Shown: one piece after another, positions 14,271 to 27,122 of the stretch
Position numbering within the stretch: the first letter of the stretch is position 1
Layout of the letters: the number at the start of each line of letters is the position of its first letter
DNA from: Ascidia mentula
Taxonomy: Eukaryota > Chordata > Ascidiacea > Phlebobranchia > Ascidiidae
Direction: 5' to 3'
Assembly (NCBI GenBank): GCA_947561715.1
Contig: OX387203.1
Span: 11,718,001-11,782,000, forward strand
Length of the DNA: 64,000 nucleotides
Notes under the pieces: model-generated
Told to the model about the DNA's origin: nothing
The model's input: the letters and a program-made list of their open reading frames with translations, nothing else
The model's database searches: none
Program-made: the position numbers and the translations under genes

Positions 14271-15503
14271 AATCGCATAGTTACATACGTTGTGCAACCG
14301 CCAAAGCAATACTGGAGCATCAGCGTTTTCCACTGTATAATAAAGCTTGTACTGCAAAAAAATATTTTTCATCGAAAAGTCATATACTGCAAAATGGACA
14401 AGTGCTGAAATCTCATAGTTACATACGTTGTGCAACCGCAAAAGCAATACTGGAGTATCAGCGTTTTCCACAGTATAATAAAGCTTGTACTGCAAAAAAA
14501 TATTTTTTATCGAAAAGTCATATACTGCAAAATGGACAAGTGCTGAAATCTCATAGTTACATACGTTGTGCAACTGCAAAAACAATACTGGAGTATCAGC
14601 GTTTTCCACTGTATAATAAAGCTTGTACAGCAAAAAAATATTTTTTGTCGAAAAGTCATATACTGCAAAATGGACAAGTGCTGAAATCGCATAGTTACAT
14701 ACGTTGTGCAGCCGCAAAAGCAATACTGGAGTATCAGCGTTTTCCACTGTATAATAAAGCTTGTACTGCAAAAAATTATTTTTTGTCGAAAAGTCATACA
14801 CTGCAAAATGGACAAGTGCTGAAATCTCATAGTTACATACGTTGTGCAACCGCAAAAGCAATACTGGAGTATCAGCGTTTTCCACTGTATAATAAAGCTT
14901 GTACTGCAAAAAAATATTTTTCCTCGAAAAGTCATATACTGCAAAATGGACAAGTGCTGAAATCGCATAATTACATACGTTGTGCAACCGCAAAGGCAAT
15001 ACTGGAGTATCAGCGTTTTCCACTGTATAATAAAGCTTGTACTGCAAAAAATTATTTTTTGTCGAAAAGTCATACACTGCAAAATGGACAAGTGCTGAAG
15101 TCTCATAGTTACATACGTTGTGCAACCGCAAAAGCAATACTGGAGTATCAGCGTTTTCCACTGTATAATAAAGCTTGTACTGCAAAAAATATTTTTCATC
15201 GAAAAATCATATACTGCAAAATGGACAAGTGCTGAAATCGCATAGTTACATACGTTGTGCAACCGCAAAAGCAATACTGGAGTATCAGCGTTTGCCACTG
15301 TATAATAAAGCTTGTACTGCAAAAAATTATTTTTTGTCGAAAAGTCATACACTGCAAAATGGACAAGTGCTGAAATCTCATAGTTACATACGTTGTGCAA
15401 CCGCAAAAGCAATACTGGAGTATCAGCGTTTTCCACTGTATAATAAAGCTTGTACTGCAAAAAATATTTTTCATCGAAAAATCATATACTGCAAAATGGA
15501 CAA

Positions 15504-16331
15504 GTGCTGAAATCGCTCAGTTACATACGTTGTGCAACCGCAAAAGCAATACTGGAGTATCAGCGTTTTCCACTGTATAATAAAGCTTGTACTGCAAAAA
15601 AATATTTTTCATCGAAAAGTCATATACTGCAAAATGGACAAGTGCTGAAATCGCATAGTTACATACGTTGTGCAACCGCAAAAGCAATACTGGAGTATCA
15701 GCGTTTTCCACTGTGTAATAAAGCTTGTACTGCAAAAAATTATTTTTTGTCGAAAAGTCATACACTGCAAAATGGACAAGTGCTGAAATCGCATAGTTAC
15801 ATACGTTGTGCAACCGCAAAAGCAATACTGGAGTATCAGCGTTTTCCACTGTATAATAAAGCTTGTACTGCAAAAAAATATTTTTTATCGAAAAGTCATA
15901 TACTGCAAAATGGACAAGTGCTGAAATCGCATAGTTACATACGTTGTGCAACCGCAAAAGCAATACTGGAGTATCAGCGTTTTCCACTGTATAATAAAGC
16001 TTGTACTGCAAAAAAATATTTTTCATCGAAAAGTCATATACTGCAAAATGGACAAGTGCTGAAATCGCATAGTTACATACGTTGTGCAACCGCAAAAGCA
16101 ATACTGGAGTATCAGCGTTTTCCACTGTATAATAAAGCTTGTACTGCAAAAAATTATTTTTTGTCGAAAAGTCATACACTGCAAAATGGACAAGTGCTGA
16201 AATCTCATAGTTACATACGTTGTGCAACCGCAAAAGCAATACTGGAGTATCTGCGTTTTCCACTGTATAATAAAGCTTGTACTGCAAAAAAATATTTTTT
16301 ATCGAAAAGTCATATACTGCAAAATGGACAA
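15504..16331. repeat. Six-monomer 828-bp module, copy 1
   Basis: Module defined by three linked rare variants: TCGCTCAGTTACATAC in the first monomer, CACTGTGTAATAAAG at 15711 in the second, and GGAGTATCTGCG 540 bp later in the sixth. This copy has CAAAATGGACAAG at the position where four later copies carry GGATAAG. Confidence 0.9.
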
Positions 16332-19300
16332 GTGCTGAAATCGCATAGTTACATACGTTGTGCAACCGCAAAAGCAATACTGGAGTATCAACGTTTTCCA
16401 CTGTATAATAAAGCTTGTACTGCAAAAAAATATTTTTCATCGAAAAGTCATATACTGCAAAATGGACAAGTGCTGAAATCGCATAGTTACATACGTTGTG
16501 CAACCGCAAAAGCAATACTGGAGTATCAGCGTTTTCCACTGTATAATAAAGCTTGTACTGCAAAAAATTATTTTTTGTCGAAAAATCATACACTGCAAAA
16601 TGGACAAGTGCTGAAATCTCATAGTTACATACGTTGTGCAACCGCAAAAGCAATACTGGAGTATCAGCGTTTTCCACTGTATAATAAAGCTTGTACTGCA
16701 AAAAAATATTTTTTATCGAAAAGTCATATACTGCAAAATGGACAAGTGCTGAAATCGCATAGTTACATACGTTGTGCAGCCGCAAAAGCAATACTGGAGT
16801 ATCAGCGTTTTCCACTGTATAATAAAGCTTGTACTGAAAAAAATATTTTTCATCGAAAAGTCATATACTGCAAAATGGACAAGTGCTGAAATCGCATAGT
16901 TACATACGTTGTGCAACCGCAAAAGCAATACTGGAGTATCAGCGTTTTCCACAGTATAATAAAGCTTGTACTGCAAAAAAATATTTTTTATCGAAAAGTC
17001 ATATACTGCAAAATGGACAAGTGCTGAAATCGCATAGTTGAATACGTTGTGCAACCGCAAAAGCAATACTGGAGTATCAGCGTTTTCCACTGTATAATAA
17101 AGCTTGTACTGCAAAAAATTATTTTTTGTCGAAAAGTCATACACTGCAAAATGGACAAGTGCTGAAATCTCATAGTTACATACGTTGTGCAACCGCAAAA
17201 GCAATACTGGAATATCAGCGTTTTCCACTGTATAATAAAGCTTGTACAGAAAAAAAATATTTTTTATCGAAAAGTCATATACTGCAAAATGGACAAGTGC
17301 TGAAATCGCATAGTTACATACGTTGTGCAACCGCAAAAGCAATACTGGAGTATCAGCGTTTTCCACAGTATAATAAAGCTTATACTGCAAAAAAATATTT
17401 TTTACCGAAAAGTCATATACTGCAAAATGGACAAGTGCTGAAATCGCATAATTACATACGTTGTGCAACCGCAAAAGCAATACTGGAGTATCAGCGTTTT
17501 CCACTGTATAATAAAGCTTGTACTGCAAAAAAATATTTTTCATCGAAAAGTCATATACTGCAAAATGGACAAGTGCTGAAATCGCATAGTTACATACGTT
17601 GTGCAACCGCAAAAGCAATACTGGAGTATCAGCGTTTTCCACTGTATAATAAAGCTTGTACTGCAAAAAATTATTTTTTGTCGAAAAATCATACACTGCA
17701 AAATGGACAAGTGCTGAAATCTCATAGTTACATACGTTGTGCAACCGCAAAAGCAATACTGGAGTATCAGCGTTTTCCACTGTATAATAAAGCTTGTACT
17801 GCAAAAAAATATTTTTTATCGAAAAGTCATATACTGCAAAATGGACAAGTGCTGAAATCGCATAGTTACATACGTTGTGCAGCCGCAAAAGCAATACTGG
17901 AGTATCAGCGTTTTCCACTGTATAATAAAGCTTGTACTGAAAAAAATATTTTTCATCGAAAAGTCATATACTGCAAAATGGACAAGTGCTGAAATCGCAT
18001 AGTTACATACGTTGTGCAACCGCAAAAGCAATACTGGAGTATCAGCGTTTTCCACAGTATAATAAAGCTTGTACTGCAAAAAAATATTTTTTATCGAAAA
18101 GTCATATACTGCAAAATGGACAAGTGCTGAAATCGCATAGTTACATACGTTGTGCAACCGCAAAAGCAATACTGGAGTATCAGCGTTTTCCACTGTATAA
18201 TAAAGCTTGTACTGCAAAAAATTATTTTTTGTCGAAAAGTCATACACTGCAAAATGGACAAGTGCTGAAATCTCATAGTTACATACGTTGTGCAACCGCA
18301 AAAGCAATACTGGAGTATCAGCGTTTTCCACTGTATAATAAAGCTTGTACAGCAAAAAAAATATTTTTTATCGAAAAGTCATATACTGCAAAATGGACAA
18401 GTGCTGAAATCGCATAGTTACATACGTTGTGCAACCGCAAAAGCAATACTGGAGTATCAGCGTTTTCCACAGTATAATAAAGCTTATACTGCAAAAAAAT
18501 ATTTTTTACCGAAAAGTCATATACTGCAAAATGGACAAGTGCTGAAATCGCATAGTTACATACGTTGTGCAACCGCAAAAGCAATACTGGAGTATCAGCG
18601 TTTTCCACTGTATAATAAAGCTTGTACTGCAAAAAATTATTTTTTGTCGAAAAGTCATACACTGCAAAATGGACAAGTGCTGAAATCTCATAGTTACATA
18701 CGTTGTGCAACCGCAAAAGCAATACTGGAGTATCAGCGTTTTCCACTGTATAATAAAGCTTGTACAGCAAAAAAATATTTTTTATCGAAAAGTCATATAC
18801 TGCAAAATGGACAAGTGCTGAAATCGCATAGTTACATACGTTGTGCAGCCGCAAAAGCAATACTGGAGTATCAGCGTTTTCCACTGTATAATAAAGCTTG
18901 TACTGAAAAAAATATTTTTCATCGAAAAGTCATATACTGCAAAATGGACAAGTGCTGAAATCGCGTAGTTACATACGTTGTGCAACCGCAAAAGCAATAC
19001 TGGAGTATCAGCGTTTTCCACTGTATAATAAAGCTTGTACTGCAAAAAATTATTTTTTGTCGAAAAGTCATACACTGCAAAATGGACAAGTGCTGAAATC
19101 TCATAGTTACATACGTTGTGCAACCGCAAAAGCAATACTGGAGTATCAGCGTTTTCCGCTGTATAATAAAGCATGTACTGCAAAAAAATATTGTTTATCG
19201 AAAAGTCATATACTGCAAAATGGACAAGTGCTGAAATCACATAGTTACATACGTTGTGCAACCGCAAAAGCAATACTGGAGTATCAGCGTTTTCCACTGT

Positions 19301-20053
19301 ATAATAAAGCTTGTACTGCAAAAAATTATTTTTTGTCGAAAAGTCATACACTGCAAAATGGACAAGTGCTGAAATCTCATAGTTACATACGTTGTGCAAC
19401 CGCAAAAGCAATACTGGAGTATCAGCGTTTTCCACTGTATAATAAAGCTTGTACTGCAAAAAAATATTTTTCATCGAAAAATCATATACTGCAAAATGGA
19501 CAAGTGCTGAAATCGCATAGTTACATACGTTGTGCAACCGCAAAAGCAATACTGGAGTATCAGCGTTTTCCACTGTATAATAAAGCTTGTACTGCAAAAA
19601 ATTATTTTTTGTCGAAAAGTCATACACTGCAAAATGGACAAGTGCTGAAGTCTCATAGTTACATACGTTGTGCAACCGCAAAAGCAATACTGGAGTATCA
19701 GCGTCTTCCACTGTATAATAAAGCTTGTACTGCAAAAAATATTTTTCATCGAAAAATCATATACTGCAAAATGGACAAGTGCTGAAATCGCATAGTTACA
19801 TACGTTGTGCAACCGCAAAAGCAATACTGGAGTATCAGCGTTTTCCACTGTATAATAAAGCTTGTACTGCAAAAAATTATTTTTTGTCGAAAAGTCATAC
19901 ACTGCAAAATGGACAAGTGCTGAAATCTCATAGTTACATACGTTGTGCAACCGCAAAAGCAATACTGGAGTATCAGCGTTTTCCACTGTATAATAAAGCT
20001 TGTACTGCAAAAAATATTTTTCATCGAAAAATCATATACTGCAAAATGGACAA

Positions 20054-20881
20054 GTGCTGAAATCGCTCAGTTACATACGTTGTGCAACCGCAAAAGCAAT
20101 ACTGGAGTATCAGCGTTTTCCACTGTATAATAAAGCTTGTACTGCAAAAAAATATTTTTCATCGAAAAGTCATATACTGCAAAATGGACAAGTGCTGAAA
20201 TCGCATAGTTACATACGTTGTGCAACCGCAAAAGCAATACTGGAGTATCAGCGTTTTCCACTGTGTAATAAAGCTTGTACTGCAAAAAATTATTTTTTGT
20301 CGAAAAGTCATACACTGCAAAATGGACAAGTGCTGAAATCGCATAGTTACATACGTTGTGCAACCGCAAAAGCAATACTGGAGTATCAGCGTTTTCCACT
20401 GTATAATAAAGCTTGTACTGCAAAAAAATATTTTTTATCGAAAAGTCATATACTGCAAAATGGACAAGTGCTGAAATCGCATAGTTACATACGTTGTGCA
20501 ACCGCAAAAGCAATACTGGAGTATCAGCGTTTTCCACTGTATAATAAAGCTTGTACTGCAAAAAAATATTTTTCATCGAAAAGTCATATACTGCAAAATG
20601 GACAAGTGCTGAAATCGCATAGTTACATACGTTGTGCAACCGCAAAAGCAATACTGGAGTATCAGCGTTTTCCACTGTATAATAAAGCTTGTACTGCAAA
20701 AAATTATTTTTTGTCGAAAAGTCATACACTGCAAAATGGATAAGTGCTGAAATCTCATAGTTACATACGTTGTGCAACCGCAAAAGCAATACTGGAGTAT
20801 CTGCGTTTTCCACTGTATAATAAAGCTTGTACTGCAAAAAAATATTTTTTATCGAAAAGTCATATACTGCAAAATGGACAA
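20054..20881. repeat. Six-monomer 828-bp module, copy 2
   Basis: CTGTGTAATA at 20261, ATCTGCG variant 540 bp later, and the private CAAAATGGATAAG change 480 bp after CTGTGTAATA. That change puts a stop in the otherwise open plus-strand frame. It lies 4550 bp from copy 1. Confidence 0.9.
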
Positions 20882-21156
20882 GTGCTGAAATCGCATAGTT
20901 ACATACGTTGTGCAACCGCAAAAGCAATACTGGAGTATCAGCGTTTTCCACTGTATAATAAAGCTTGTACTGCAAAAAAATATTTTTTATCGAAAAGTCA
21001 TATACTGCAAAATGGACAAGTGCTGAAATCGCATAGTTACATACGTTGTGCAGCCGCAAAAGCAATACTGGAGTATCAGCGTTTTCCACTGTATAATAAA
21101 GCTTGTACTGAAAAAAATATTTTTCATCGAAAAATCATATACTGCAAAATGGACAA

Positions 21157-23231
21157 GTGCTGAAATCGCATAGTTACATACGTTGTGCAACCGCAAAAGC
21201 AATACTGGAGTATCAGCGTTTTCCACAGTATAATAAAGCTTGTACTGCAAAAAAATATTTTTTATCGAAAAGTCATATACTGCAAAATGGACAAGTGCTG
21301 AAATCGCATAGTTACATACGTTGTGCAACCGCAAAAGCAATACTGGAGTATCAGCGTTTTCCACTGTATAATAAAGCTTGTACTGCAAAAAATTATTTTT
21401 TGTCGAAAAGTCATACACTGCAAAATGGACAAGTGCTGCAATCTCATAGTTACATACGTTGTGCAACCGCAAAAGCAATACTGGAGTATCAGCGTTTTCC
21501 ACTGTATAATAAAGCTTGTACAGCAAAAAAATATTTTTTTTCGAAAAGTCATATACTGCAAAATGGACAAGTGCTGAAATCGCGTAGTTACATACGTTGT
21601 GCAACCGCAAAAGCAATACTGGAGTATCAGCGTTTTCCACAGTATAATAAAGCTTATACTGCAAAAAAATATTTTTTACCGAAAAGTCATATACTGCAAA
21701 ATGGACAAGTGCTGAAATCGCATAGTTACATACGTTGTGCAACCGCAAAAGCAATACTGGAGTATCAGCGTTTTCCACTGTATAATAAAGCTTGTACTGC
21801 AAAAAAATATTTTTCATCGAAAAGTCATATACTGCAAAATGGACAAGTGCTGAAATCGCATAGTTACATACGTTGTGCAACCGCAAAAGCAATACTGGAG
21901 TATCAGCGTTTTCCACTGTATAATAAAGCTTGTACTGCAAAAAAATATTTTTTATCGAAAAGTCATATACTGCAAAATGGACAAGTGCTGAAATCGCATA
22001 GTTACATACGTTGTGCAGCCGCAAAAGCAATACTGGAGTATCAGCGTTTTCCACTGTATAATAAAGCTTGTACTGAAAAAAATATTTTTCATCGAAAAAT
22101 CATATACTGCAAAATGGACAAGTGCTGAAATCGCATAGTTACATACGTTGTGCAACCGCAAAAGCAATACTGGAGTATCAGCGTTTTCCACAGTATAATA
22201 AAGCTTGTACTGCAAAAAAATATTTTTTATCGAAAAGTCATATACTGCAAAATGGACAAGTGCTGAAATCGCATAGTTACATACGTTGTGCAACCGCAAA
22301 AGCAATACTGGAGTATCAGCGTTTTCCACTGTATAATAAAGCTTGTACTGCAAAAAATTATTTTTTGTCGAAAAGTCATACACTGCAAAATGGACAAGTG
22401 CTGCAATCTCATAGTTACATACGTTGTGCAACCGCAAAAGCAATACTGGAGTATCAGCGTTTTCCACTGTATAATAAAGCTTGTACAGCAAAAAAATATT
22501 TTTTATCGAAAAGTCATATACTGCAAAATGGACAAGTGCTGAAATCGCGTAGTTACATACGTTGTGCAACCGCAAAAGCAATACTGGAGTATCAGCGTTT
22601 TCCACAGTATAATAAAGCTTATACTGCAAAAAAATATTTTTTACCGAAAAGTCATATACTGCAAAATGGACAAGTGCTGAAATCGCATAGTTACATACGT
22701 TGTGCAACCGCAAAAGCAATACTGGAGTATCAGCGTTTTCCACTGTATAATAAAGCTTGTACTGCAAAAAAATATTTTTCATCGAAAAGTCATATACTGC
22801 AAAATGGACAAGTGCTGAAATCGCATAGTTACATACGTTGTGCAACCGCAAAAGCAATACTGGAGTATCAGCGTTTTCCACTGTATAATAAAGCTTGTAC
22901 TGCAAAAAATTATTTTTTGTCGAAAAATCATACACTGCAAAATGGACAAGTGCTGAAATCTCATAGTTACATACGTTGTGCAACCGCAAAAGCAATACTG
23001 GAGTATCAGCGTTTTCCACAGTATAATAAAGCTTGTACTGCAAAAAAATATTTTTTATCGAAAAGTCATATACTGCAAAATGGACAAGTGCTGAAATCGC
23101 ATAGTTACATACGTTATGCAGCCGCAAAAGCAATACTGGAGTATCAGCGTTTTCCACTGTATAATAAAGCTTGTACTGAAAAAAATATTTTTCATCGAAA
23201 AGTCATATACTGCAAAATGGACAAGTGCTGA
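21157..23231. repeat. Tandem seven/eight-monomer blocks with CTGCAATCTC marker
   Basis: GTGCTGCAATCTCATAG occurs at 21436 and 22401, 965 bp apart (seven monomers less one base). In both blocks it is followed by a CGCGTAGTTACATAC unit with CAGTATAATAAAGCTTATACTG and TTTTTTACCG. The same block type recurs with its marker at 46915 and 50086. The second copy has one more monomer (a type A AATCATACACTG unit) than the first. Confidence 0.87.
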
Positions 23232-24437
23232 AATCGCATAGTTACATACGTTGTGCAACCGCAAAAGCAATACTGGAGTATCAGCGTTTTCCACAGTATA
23301 ATAAAGCTTGTACTGCAAAAAAATATTTTTTATCGAAAAGTCATATACTGCAAAATGGACAAGTGCTGAAATCGCATAGTTACATACGTTGTGCAACCGC
23401 AAAAGCAATACTGGAGTATCAGCGTTTTCCACTGTATAATAAAGCTTGTACTGCAAAAAATTATTTTTTGTCGAAAAGTCATACACTGCAAAATGGACAA
23501 GTGCTGAAATCTCATAGTTACATACGTTGTGCAACCGCAAAAGCAATACTGGAGTATCAGCGTTTTCCACAGTATAATAAAGCTTATACTGCAAAAAAAT
23601 ATTTTTTACCGAAAAGTCATACACTGCAAAATGGACAAGTGCTGAAATCTCATAGTTACATACGTTGTGCAACCGCAAAAGCAATACTGGAGTATCAGCG
23701 TTTTCCACTGTATAATAAAGCTTGTACAGCAAAAAAATATTTTTTATCGAAAAGTCATATACTGCAAAATGGACAAGTGCTGAAATCGCATAGTTACATA
23801 CGTTGTGCAGCCGCAAAAGCAATACTGGAGTATCAGCGTTTTCCACTGTATAATAAAGCTTGTACTGAAAAAAATATTTTTCATCGAATAGTCATATACT
23901 GCAAAATGGACAAGTGCTGAAATCGCGTAGTTACATACGTTGTGCAACCGCAAAAGCAATACTGGAGTATCAGCGTTTTCCACTGTATAATAAAGCTTGT
24001 ACTGCAAAAAATTATTTTTTGTCGAAAAGTCATACACTGCAAAATGGACAAGTGCTGAAATCTCATAGTTACATACGTTGTGCAACCGCAAAAGCAATAC
24101 TGGAGTATCAGCGTTTTCCACTGTATAATAAAGCTTGTACTGCAAAAAAATATTTTTTATCGAAAAGTCATATACTGCAAAATGGACAAGTGCTGAAATC
24201 GCATAGTTACATACGTTGTGCAACCGCAAAAGCAATACTGGAGTATCAGCGTTTTCAACTGTATAATAAAGCTTGTACTGCAAAAAATTATTTTTTGTCG
24301 AAAAGTCATATACTGCAAAATGGACAAGTGCTGAAATCGCATAGTTACATACGTTGTGCAACCGCAAAAGCAATACTGGAGCATCAGCGTTTTCCACTGT
24401 ATGATAAAGCTTGTACTGAAAAAAATTATTTTTCATC

Positions 24438-24441
24438 GAAA
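24438..24441. repeat. Possible 4-bp target-site duplication, left copy
   Basis: The empty sites at 6791 and 52811 read CATCGAAAAGTCAT. The left flank ends CATCGAAA and the right flank resumes GAAAAGTCAT at 28822, so GAAA (24438-24441 and 28822-28825) is present on both sides. At four bases it may equally be chance overlap in an A-rich target. Confidence 0.5.
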
Positions 24442-24455
24442 TTCAATTCAATTCA
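24441..24455 (-). repeat. LINE 3' tail of TGAAT repeats
   Basis: Three perfect copies of a 5-bp unit (ATTCA on plus, TGAAT on minus) sit directly against satellite sequence. Short tandem repeats replacing poly(A) are known from CR1, L2 and related clades. This marks the 3' end of the element and its first-strand junction. Confidence 0.88.
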
Positions 24456-24911
24456 GTTTATTTACATCATAATCCGCGAAATTAAAATGCGGAACAGTAA
24501 AACACAATGAATGATCCAGTTGGGATTAGATGAAGGGACGGTAGAAACCTCAATTGGTTATTTGAAACCGCCCCTGGGTTGTTTCGAGGTTGCAAAAGAT
24601 TTACGCGGTTGTACGCAATGACATTGATGAGGCAAGGAACATTTAATCAACAATCATTCTGCATTACAATAAACAAAGAAGTACAAAAATAACACGAAAC
24701 AGAGAAAAGACAATCAGTAAGTATTGCGCATGTTACAAAACTAAAAGATACAATATAAATAAGAATGAATCGTTGTGAATTTTACCATTTGCGTATGTCA
24801 AGGGCAATTACCAATTAGGCCGGCGGTGAAGTGACGTTGTGATTTTTTGCTAAATTGCGCCCTATCGCATCAAAACATTCCTGCGGGTGTTTACATCGCA
24901 CGTGGTCATCT
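24456..24911 (-). other. LINE 3' UTR
   Basis: About 456 bp between the ORF2 stop and the terminal repeats. It is unlike the satellite and has no ORF of note. By analogy with the family it should contain the structure recognised by the element's own RT. I see no polyadenylation-type A run at its end. Confidence 0.8.
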
Positions 24912-27122
24912 CTACAGCTGTGCAGCATTGGCATATAAGTGAAGAAAGTGTAATTTTAGTGCTTTAAGAAACCCTTCTAAGCTAAAGCTTTTAATGTTTT
25001 GCGGGATGTTATTCCATATTTCTGCGCCTTGGTATTTTATAGTTTTTTTACCTAGTTCAGTGAAAACACGTGGGAGATAATATTGATGTGTGGTTTGACA
25101 TCGTGTTATGTGGGTGTGAATGTTTGCTAATGGGGTAAAGTAGTCCTTGAAGGCTGCGGGTAGACGATGATTTTTGTAATTGTAAGCAAATTTACCAAGT
25201 TGCAGCTTGTGCTGTAGATTGACTGGAAGAATTTGTGCTTTAATGTACAGTTGATAGGTGTGGGTGCGAAAGGGACTGTTTGTTATTATGCGAAGCGCTC
25301 TATTTTGCAGGACCACCACTGGATGTAACAATGATGGGCAAACAAAACCCCACGCCAAAAGGCCATAAGACAAATGCGAATGAACAAGTGCGTGATACAC
25401 TGTTTGTAATGTACACTGTCCTATGATGTGCTTCAGCTTGTAAAGAATTGCAACGCTTTTTGCAATTTTTTTGCAGGTTGAGTTAACATGTGGGGCCCAT
25501 GACAGTGTATCATCAATATGTACACCAAGGTACTTTGTGGTCTTGACTTGCTCTAGTGTGGTGTCATTAATCTTAAGGGTAAAATCAGTATTGTTTGTCT
25601 TTTTGCTGTTTGCGAAGAGCATGAATGTGGTTTTTTTGCAGTTAACTGTTAGTTTGTTCGAATTGAGCCATGTATTAACCTTATCTAGTTCGATATTTGC
25701 AGCCTTTTCTAAATCCCTTACATTTTTGCACGACTTGATGAGACATGTGTCATCTGCGAATAATCTTGTGCAGAATGAGGAGGCGCAAGGCAAATCATTT
25801 ACATAAATGAGAAACAGAAGTGGTCCTAGAGGAGATCCCTGGGGCACACCACATTCCACGTTACAGACATTGGAGCGGGAATTGCAAATTTTTGTGTATT
25901 GTTGCCTGCCAGTGAGGTAGTTTTCAAAAAAGCTTTTAATTTTTCCCCGGAATCCATAAAACTCCAATTTTTGCAGGATGATTTCGTGGTTGACGGTATC
26001 AAATGCCTTTGATAAATCCAGGAAAATTGCGCATGTTTTTTCTTTGTGATCTGTGGAATTAGCTATATGCTCATAAATTTGTGCGACTGTCAAATCTGTG
26101 GAATGGCCAGGCCTAAATCCATTTTGAAATTTGGTCAGAAGGTCAAATTTTGTTAAGTACTCGGTAACTCTTTTGTGTATAATTATTTCAAAAATTTTGG
26201 CAAAAACTGGTATAAGCGATATCGGTCTGTAGTTGTTGACATTTTTTTGGTCCCCGCCCTTGAACAATGGTGATATTTGAGACAGTTTAAGGCAACTTGG
26301 GTAACTTGCTGTTTGAATGCAACAATTAAACAACATGCAAAGAATTGGAGAGATGACTGGTGCTGCTAGTTTTACTAGTTTTATGGGCATGTCATAGGGA
26401 CCAGGTGATTTACTTGAATCTAACTGTACAATAGTATTGAAAACTTCATTTATTTCTATGGTGTAAAAAAAGAATGATGATGACGGGCCATTTGTGAGGT
26501 ATTCTGCTGGTGATTTAGATGTTGGGGGGACAAGAAGCGCCATATCTTTTCCAATGCTGGTGAAAAAAGTATTGAACGTATTTGCCATGATCAATGGGTC
26601 ATTTGTCACTGTACCATTTGTTGTAGTAATTTGTGATATGTGTGTTTTCCCTTTGATGTTGTTTGTAGTTACTTTATTGATAAGTTTCCATGTTTGTTTT
26701 GGACTTGATTTGTTGTGTTCAAACATGACTTTGTAGTAGTTTCTCTTTGCTGCTCGTATGGTTGATTTTAGCTTGCTTGAATATGATTTGTATTTCATTG
26801 CATTGATTTTTTGTTGGATGTATTTTTTGTAAAGTTTATTTTTATGTTTTATTGATTTCAGGATACCTTTGGTAAGCCAAGGATTTGCCTTGCGCCTGGT
26901 TGATAAAGTTGTATATGGGGCCTGCTCTTCTACAGCACTTTGAAAAATTTGGATAAAAGTTACCATTTTCTGGCTTATATCAGTTTGATTCCAGATGGTG
27001 CTTGCTTTGTTTGAAATGGTGAGCAAAAATTTGTCTGCATCAAACTTTGAGTAATTTCGTATTACTTTGGGTTGTGGTGAGTCTGTTGGTTGTAGGTTGT
27101 GTATAATAGCAAATATTGGCAA
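24912..27122 (-). CDS. LINE ORF2, reverse-transcriptase part (736 aa)
   Basis: The first counted residue is a TTG leucine inside SDHLPIFAI, the end of the endonuclease domain; the frame stays open further upstream and no separate start is needed. Residues 80-106 hold the linker motif NPWLTKGILKSIKHKNKLYKKY-like segment typical of non-LTR elements. The RT core includes SSKSPGP (236-242), LFKGGDQKNVNNYRPISL (286-303), the NGFRPGHST motif (334-342), IFLDLSKAFDTVNH with catalytic Asp369, GVPQGSPLGP (425-434), LFADDT with Asp457-Asp458, and YLGVHID (531-537). The region after residue 545 is the usual thumb and C-terminal extension. No RNase H or CCHC motif is evident. The product copies the element RNA at the nicked target. 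All catalytic residues are present and there is no internal stop. Confidence 0.96.
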   Translation of the reverse strand: MPIFAIIHNLQPTDSPQPKVIRNYSKFDADKFLLTISNKASTIWNQTDISQKMVTFIQIFQSAVEEQAPYTTLSTRRKANPWLTKGILKSIKHKNKLYKKYIQQKINAMKYKSYSSKLKSTIRAAKRNYYKVMFEHNKSSPKQTWKLINKVTTNNIKGKTHISQITTTNGTVTNDPLIMANTFNTFFTSIGKDMALLVPPTSKSPAEYLTNGPSSSFFFYTIEINEVFNTIVQLDSSKSPGPYDMPIKLVKLAAPVISPILCMLFNCCIQTASYPSCLKLSQISPLFKGGDQKNVNNYRPISLIPVFAKIFEIIIHKRVTEYLTKFDLLTKFQNGFRPGHSTDLTVAQIYEHIANSTDHKEKTCAIFLDLSKAFDTVNHEIILQKLEFYGFRGKIKSFFENYLTGRQQYTKICNSRSNVCNVECGVPQGSPLGPLLFLIYVNDLPCASSFCTRLFADDTCLIKSCKNVRDLEKAANIELDKVNTWLNSNKLTVNCKKTTFMLFANSKKTNNTDFTLKINDTTLEQVKTTKYLGVHIDDTLSWAPHVNSTCKKIAKSVAILYKLKHIIGQCTLQTVYHALVHSHLSYGLLAWGFVCPSLLHPVVVLQNRALRIITNSPFRTHTYQLYIKAQILPVNLQHKLQLGKFAYNYKNHRLPAAFKDYFTPLANIHTHITRCQTTHQYYLPRVFTELGKKTIKYQGAEIWNNIPQNIKSFSLEGFLKALKLHFLHLYANAAQL

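Larger units (their letters stand above)
1..24441. repeat. 138-bp satellite array, left block (about 177 monomers)
   Basis: Head-to-tail tandem array of a 138-bp unit with no other sequence inside it. The unit can be followed by its landmarks in order: GTGCTGAAATC, TTACATACGTTGTG, CAACCGCAAAAGC, ATACTGGAGTATC, GCGTTTTCCACTG, TATAATAAAGCTTG, an A/T tract, TCGAAAAGTCAT and TGCAAAATGGACAA. Copies differ by a few substitutions and by one-base length changes in the A/T tract. Nearly every unit carries one HindIII site; it is lost, for example, near 9660 and 19170. One frame per strand is open through many units, but the consensus frame has no ATG and most type-distinguishing changes alter the would-be protein, so I do not call genes. 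Unit size, AT richness and block-wise amplification fit a centromeric or heterochromatic satellite, which is inference. Confidence 0.98.

Noticed and set aside
1-24441. CRISPR array
   Set aside because: There is no alternation of short direct repeats with unique spacers; the whole 138-bp unit repeats, and no cas genes are present.
24456-24911. SINE or tRNA-like sequence in the LINE 3' region
   Set aside because: I could not find A-box and B-box promoter motifs or a cloverleaf. The stretch is continuous with the LINE 3' UTR.
25471-25806. Plus-strand ORFs inside the LINE (25471-25806, 26494-26736, 27791-28153, 28160-28372)
   Set aside because: They are antisense shadows of ORF2 and ORF1, without recognisable domains.
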